From: Thermoflexus sp.
Lineage (GTDB): Bacteria; Chloroflexota; Anaerolineae; B4-G1; DUEL01
Length of the DNA stretch: 9,446 nt
Assembly: GCA_028276215.1 (NCBI GenBank)
Contig: JAPYWT010000064.1
Coordinates: 1 to 9,446, forward strand
Direction of reading: 5' to 3'
The position numbers and the translations under genes are program-made. Positions 6,150-9,446 of this stretch are shown here, in pieces (the first letter of the stretch is position 1; each line of letters opens with the position of its first letter). The notes beneath the pieces are model-generated. The model was not told where the DNA came from and searched no databases. It saw only the letters and a list, made by a program, of their open reading frames with translations.

Positions 6150-9100
6150 ATTTGAGTTCTTCTTTCATAATTTCCAGGTGAATTTCCAGCGCATCGCGCA
6201 ACATGCCGTTCAACGCGGCGCGTTCCAGGGGCTCACTCCACACCCCCGACTCGCGCAGGGTATCGCGCACGAACTGGCGAAAGACATCTTGATCTGGCAG
6301 AGCCAGCGCCCCTGCGCCGACCGGTTTCTCCCATACATGTCGCTTCGTCTCCATCGCCGCAATGACGGCATGGATTTGCGATTTTGACAGGTGAGAAATG
6401 TCCTTCCAGGCCTTTTCTAACTTGTCCAGTTCCTCCAGCAGGTAGGGGCGCTGGCGTCTGTCCTGGCTGCGCCGCTGGCCGCTGGCGTCGTAACTCACTT
6501 CAAAGCGGCGGGTGGTGGTGTCCAGGAACTCGTAGTCAAAGGTGGAGGGGAGAAAACTCACCTGATCGCCTGGTTCCAGATCGCAAATATGCACCCAATG
6601 TTCGCTATCGGGTCCGATGAACCAGCGAGTGCGGTTGGTCGGCCTGCCCTCCACCCGCCAGTAGGGATACCAGACATCATGCGTCTGTCCATCGCCCATC
6701 ACCGTGGGCACGGAGAGCGTAATCTCTTGTTCGTTCAGTTCAAGTGTTATGCGGCGTTCCCTGGGCCAATTTTGGTCTGTGCAGTTGGGCGGTTCTACGT
6801 TTTTGACTTTGCACATCACCTCTATGGCCGGGCGTTGGAGCATGCGGCGGCCGGCATCCAGTGCGGCGGCGAGCGGGATGCGTCGCCCGAAATACACCAC
6901 GCCCAGGGTCAGCGGCAGTCGATTGCGCACCTTGCCCATCTCGCGCTCGTACTTCTCTTGGATCGCCTTCACCACCTCCAGGGCCTTGTCGGCGGGGACG
7001 AGGGCCATGAAGGTGCGGGGTTCGGCCAGGATGGGGATGGCAGGAACGTAGCGGTCCGGGAGTTCCTGTACATCCGTAATTGTGATGGTTCCCCATACCT
7101 TATTTTTGGCACCGTAACCAACCGGTTCTTCCAGTGTCAGTTCTGTTCCTTTTTGCGCCAACAGTGCATCTCTTACAGGTCGCCCCAGTTGCTCGGGCTT
7201 GGCCAGATAGTCCAGGTTGTCGCAGGTGATGAAGCGCTGATTGGCATCATCCCAGACGACGCTCAGGTGGATGTCATTCACAACCAGTTCGTAAGTATGG
7301 AACGGCCCCAGGTTCAGGTTGTTGCGGTTCTCAGGGATAATCTCCAGGCGTGGGCCGCTTTGCCCAACTGTCTGACTCACCAGAGACGCAGCAAGGTCGC
7401 GTTTCGCATCGGTCGGCAGCACCTCCTGCCAGAAGGTGCGGGTGGTCTCCCAGATGCGGCGCAGGCGGGCGAAGGAGGGGGATTGACGTAGAATTGCCAG
7501 AGCAAACAATTCCGGCTCTTTTGTATTTCTGTTCAAATCTGTATCGCTTACGAAGAGATCGTAGATGTCGACAAATCTTGTGAAGCCTCCACGCGCGTTT
7601 TTTAGTATGAGGTTATCCAGCAATGGTGCCCACTTACCCAAAGTCTGCTTGATTTTTGGGGGTGAAAGAGCATCTTGAATCTCTTTAAGTAGATCCGAAT
7701 AGCTGAATTGGTATTTCTTATTTCGCTCTCTGTCATTGAGCTCTCGCTGGGAAGGATCAAACATTAATACACTGTTGAGTGCAGAACCTTTGAGCCAGGT
7801 TTCCAGGCCGAAGCGTCCCACAATCAATGCCAACCGACCGTGCTCGTTGGCAACTTCATCAGTCCAGATGGTTGTGGTGAGATCAGTGTTCCACTCTTTT
7901 GAACGATCAGTACGACGCTGTTCACACGTATCGCAGACCTTGCGTTCCAGGGCTTTTTCGGTCGGGCCTTGTGGCCGCAAGCCACATACTGGACACAAGT
8001 CTCTTCCATAAAAAATATCACGCCACCACTCCTTAACTTGAGATAATTGTGGCGTTGGATGTGGCAACTCAGCTGTGACCATCTCTCCGAAACACAAGGT
8101 GTTTCGGGTGCGATCGCTCATGGTAATGGTACCAGTGGCCTCTCCCGATAGAGCCTGGGCAACCAATTGCTGCAGGTAAATCTCCAACGTTTGGCCATTG
8201 ACCAGTGCTCTAAGCAAGTCTGTTACATCGGGTACAATAAACACACTTCCGTCTTCGTCCCGATAGATTTCATTTCCCAAAGGGTAAATTTCTTCCAAGA
8301 AAACCTGAACCTCGTCCAGTGCGGATCGGATCAGGGCTTTCCGGGAAAGTAGATCGGGAATACGGCTTACCTGTCCCCAAAATGCAGATCCATTGATCCC
8401 TATGCGCAATAGCCGCCAGTGATATTTTTGAGCCACATTTTGCTGGTAGGGGTCTTGCCAACCAACCAGCAAGTTCTGGGCCAGAGCAGCCTTGAAGAAA
8501 GCCACGCTGGCCGCAGTCTGGTCAAACAGCGTTACATCATTCAAGGGACGACGTGTCTCGGCAACAGTAGTGCGGAAATCCTGCTCCAACCGTTGAATGA
8601 AGCGTGGACGGAAATTTCTCCAGAATTTCTTGGAGAAAGCTTCCTCTTCCGAGGAGGAACTCAGATTCCGTAACTTTGCTGGTAGGTCTTGTAACTGATG
8701 TAACTGATCTTGCAAGAAATTGTAGAGAGCCTGGCGCTTGTTCTGGAGTTCATGCAGGTCCACTCTGGTCTCTTGCCCAAGAGCTGTAGCAAGATAAACG
8801 ACTCCGATCTGTTCAGGAGCGAATCGGTTGAGGACCCCTTTCTCAATGCCTGAACCGCGTCCGTGAGCGTCCTGCAGCAGTCGCTGTAAACCCGTTGGCG
8901 CTTGGGGATTCCTATGTTCTTTGGCCAGATCAAATATACTGAGACTGTTAGCCTGTAATTCTTTTATTCCCAATCCGTTCCAAATCGGTCCTGTCCACGG
9001 GGTGCGCAACAGGTGATCCAGATTCGGATGGGTTGTTGGTAAGTCGGGAGGGATTTGTATATCTAAATCTTGGTTGCCATTCAGAAAATCCTCGTGGAAC

Positions 9101-9186
9101 TTGCCCAGCATGTGCAGCCACGCTGCCACCTCCGCCAGGAGCAAGGCATCGCGGTGCCTGGCCAGCACATTCAAGTCAATCGTCAT
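6148..9186 (-). CDS. csx11: Cas10-family large subunit, Csx11-like, with degenerate HD and cyclase motifs
   Basis: Large subunit of a CRISPR effector complex, 1012 residues, in the usual range for Csx11/Cas10d. Residues 15-34 resemble an N-terminal HD domain, but the motif reads LHMLGK (H25-M26), so the metal-binding aspartate is lost. Residues 258-319 look like the first palm domain, ending IYRDEDGSVFIVP where Cas10 has a YxGGDDxxF hairpin. A zinc knuckle follows: CPVC at 398-401 and CDTC at 418-421. The second palm runs from LALIVGRFGLETWL (452-465) to a hairpin ILAEPRTFMALVP at 719-731, where EPRT (722-725) stands in place of GGDD; LTLGVVYFGRRIPL (759-772) matches the strand after that hairpin. 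The C-terminal about 100 residues are helical. Known from the family: Csx11 is the divergent Cas10 of subtype III-C with an inactivated cyclase. Inference: it is a scaffold that cannot make cyclic oligoadenylates. The alternative is a divergent type I-D Cas10d (Csc3), with which Csc1 and Cas3' normally travel. The start is ATG with a strong SD; 10 bases separate the stop from the next start. Confidence 0.75.
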   Translation of the reverse strand: MTIDLNVLARHRDALLLAEVAAWLHMLGKFHEDFLNGNQDLDIQIPPDLPTTHPNLDHLLRTPWTGPIWNGLGIKELQANSLSIFDLAKEHRNPQAPTGLQRLLQDAHGRGSGIEKGVLNRFAPEQIGVVYLATALGQETRVDLHELQNKRQALYNFLQDQLHQLQDLPAKLRNLSSSSEEEAFSKKFWRNFRPRFIQRLEQDFRTTVAETRRPLNDVTLFDQTAASVAFFKAALAQNLLVGWQDPYQQNVAQKYHWRLLRIGINGSAFWGQVSRIPDLLSRKALIRSALDEVQVFLEEIYPLGNEIYRDEDGSVFIVPDVTDLLRALVNGQTLEIYLQQLVAQALSGEATGTITMSDRTRNTLCFGEMVTAELPHPTPQLSQVKEWWRDIFYGRDLCPVCGLRPQGPTEKALERKVCDTCEQRRTDRSKEWNTDLTTTIWTDEVANEHGRLALIVGRFGLETWLKGSALNSVLMFDPSQRELNDRERNKKYQFSYSDLLKEIQDALSPPKIKQTLGKWAPLLDNLILKNARGGFTRFVDIYDLFVSDTDLNRNTKEPELFALAILRQSPSFARLRRIWETTRTFWQEVLPTDAKRDLAASLVSQTVGQSGPRLEIIPENRNNLNLGPFHTYELVVNDIHLSVVWDDANQRFITCDNLDYLAKPEQLGRPVRDALLAQKGTELTLEEPVGYGAKNKVWGTITITDVQELPDRYVPAIPILAEPRTFMALVPADKALEVVKAIQEKYEREMGKVRNRLPLTLGVVYFGRRIPLAAALDAGRRMLQRPAIEVMCKVKNVEPPNCTDQNWPRERRITLELNEQEITLSVPTVMGDGQTHDVWYPYWRVEGRPTNRTRWFIGPDSEHWVHICDLEPGDQVSFLPSTFDYEFLDTTTRRFEVSYDASGQRRSQDRRQRPYLLEELDKLEKAWKDISHLSKSQIHAVIAAMETKRHVWEKPVGAGALALPDQDVFRQFVRDTLRESGVWSEPLERAALNGMLRDALEIHLEIMKEELK

Positions 9187-9446
9187 GACTCACCTCCCGA
9201 ACGAGTTTTTCCACTCCAGCGAGGATGTTCTCCGCTGTGGTCAGGGCTTCTCTGGCCTCCTCTTCACCAAACAGTATCCAGGGTAAACGACCGCCAAATT
9301 CGTCTCCATAATCCGTCTGCACGTGGAGCTGCGGACCCAGTGGCCGACCCATTTCGGCCAACTGTTGCACATCTTTCTGCCAGCGAGGGGGAATCTGTTG
9401 GGATAGTTCAATTTTCCGGGGAAATATGTTGACACTTTTTACGGGC
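9176..9446 (-). CDS. Unrecognised cas-operon protein, C-terminal end (partial)
   Basis: The frame is open from the right window edge to a TGA at 9176-9178, giving about 89 C-terminal residues; the start lies outside the window. The stop falls 11 bases inside the next gene (the csx11-like start is at 9186), so the two are almost certainly translationally coupled and co-transcribed. The visible part includes GRPLGPQLHVQTDYGDEFGG followed by LPWILFGEEEAREAL and a charged C-terminal helix ending VREVSHDD. No glycine-rich RAMP loop, zinc motif or nuclease motif is seen. I do not recognise the family. By position it could be another effector subunit or an accessory protein of the CRISPR locus, but nothing in the residues themselves decides this. 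Confidence 0.6.
   Translation of the reverse strand, partial: PVKSVNIFPRKIELSQQIPPRWQKDVQQLAEMGRPLGPQLHVQTDYGDEFGGRLPWILFGEEEAREALTTAENILAGVEKLVREVSHDD
9191..9198 (-). promoter_or_regulatory. Shine-Dalgarno site of the csx11-like gene
   Basis: GGGAGGTG on the minus strand lies 4 bases before the ATG at 9186 and inside the end of the upstream reading frame. It supports this ATG as the start and supports coupling of the two overlapping genes. Confidence 0.75.

Noticed and set aside
6148..9186. Reading the large subunit as an active Cmr2/Cas10 with cyclase and HD nuclease
   Set aside because: The key residues are EPRT instead of GGDD and His-Met instead of His-Asp; no other GGDD or HD occurs in the protein.

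Overview
This window is one strand-biased CRISPR-cas effector operon. Every convincing gene lies on the minus strand, so it reads from the right edge to the left. GC content is fairly high, Shine-Dalgarno sites are strong and genes are tightly packed. The protein flavour (a Cas6 and a HD-less Cas3 of the kind common in filamentous anoxygenic phototroph and Anaerolineae-type bacteria) suggests a Chloroflexota bacterium, possibly thermophilic. That taxonomic call is inference only. No cas1, cas2, cas4, CRISPR array, tRNA or rRNA is visible.

Layout in transcription order: (1) 9446-9176, the C-terminal end of an unrecognised gene that overlaps the next start; (2) 9186-6148, a 1012-residue Cas10-family large subunit most like Csx11 (subtype III-C), with a degenerate HD motif and degenerate cyclase palms; (3) 6137-5016, a Cmr4-like Cas7 with its RNase aspartate kept; (4) 5014-4637, a Cmr5-like small subunit (Cas11) ending in a perfect hairpin; (5) 4583-3750, a second RAMP-fold protein; (6) 3731-2994, a Csc1-like Cas5 of the type I-D kind; (7) a 155-base gap; (8) 2838-730, a type I-D-like Cas3' helicase without an HD nuclease; (9) a roughly 390-base non-coding stretch full of short imperfect palindromic repeats; (10) 338-1, the N-terminal part of Cas6, cut by the window edge.

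The operon mixes modules that usually belong to different types. The backbone (Csx11, Cmr4-like, Cmr5-like) is type III and suited to RNA recognition and cleavage. The Cas5 (Csc1-like) and the Cas3' helicase are type I-D and suited to DNA interference. The likely assembly is Cas6-processed crRNA bound by Csc1-like Cas5 and a Cmr4-like Cas7 filament, with Csx11 as large subunit, Cmr5-like protein as belly, and Cas3' recruited afterwards. Cyclic oligoadenylate synthesis looks impossible from this Cas10, and no intact HD DNase is visible in the window, so how (or whether) DNA is cut is the open question.
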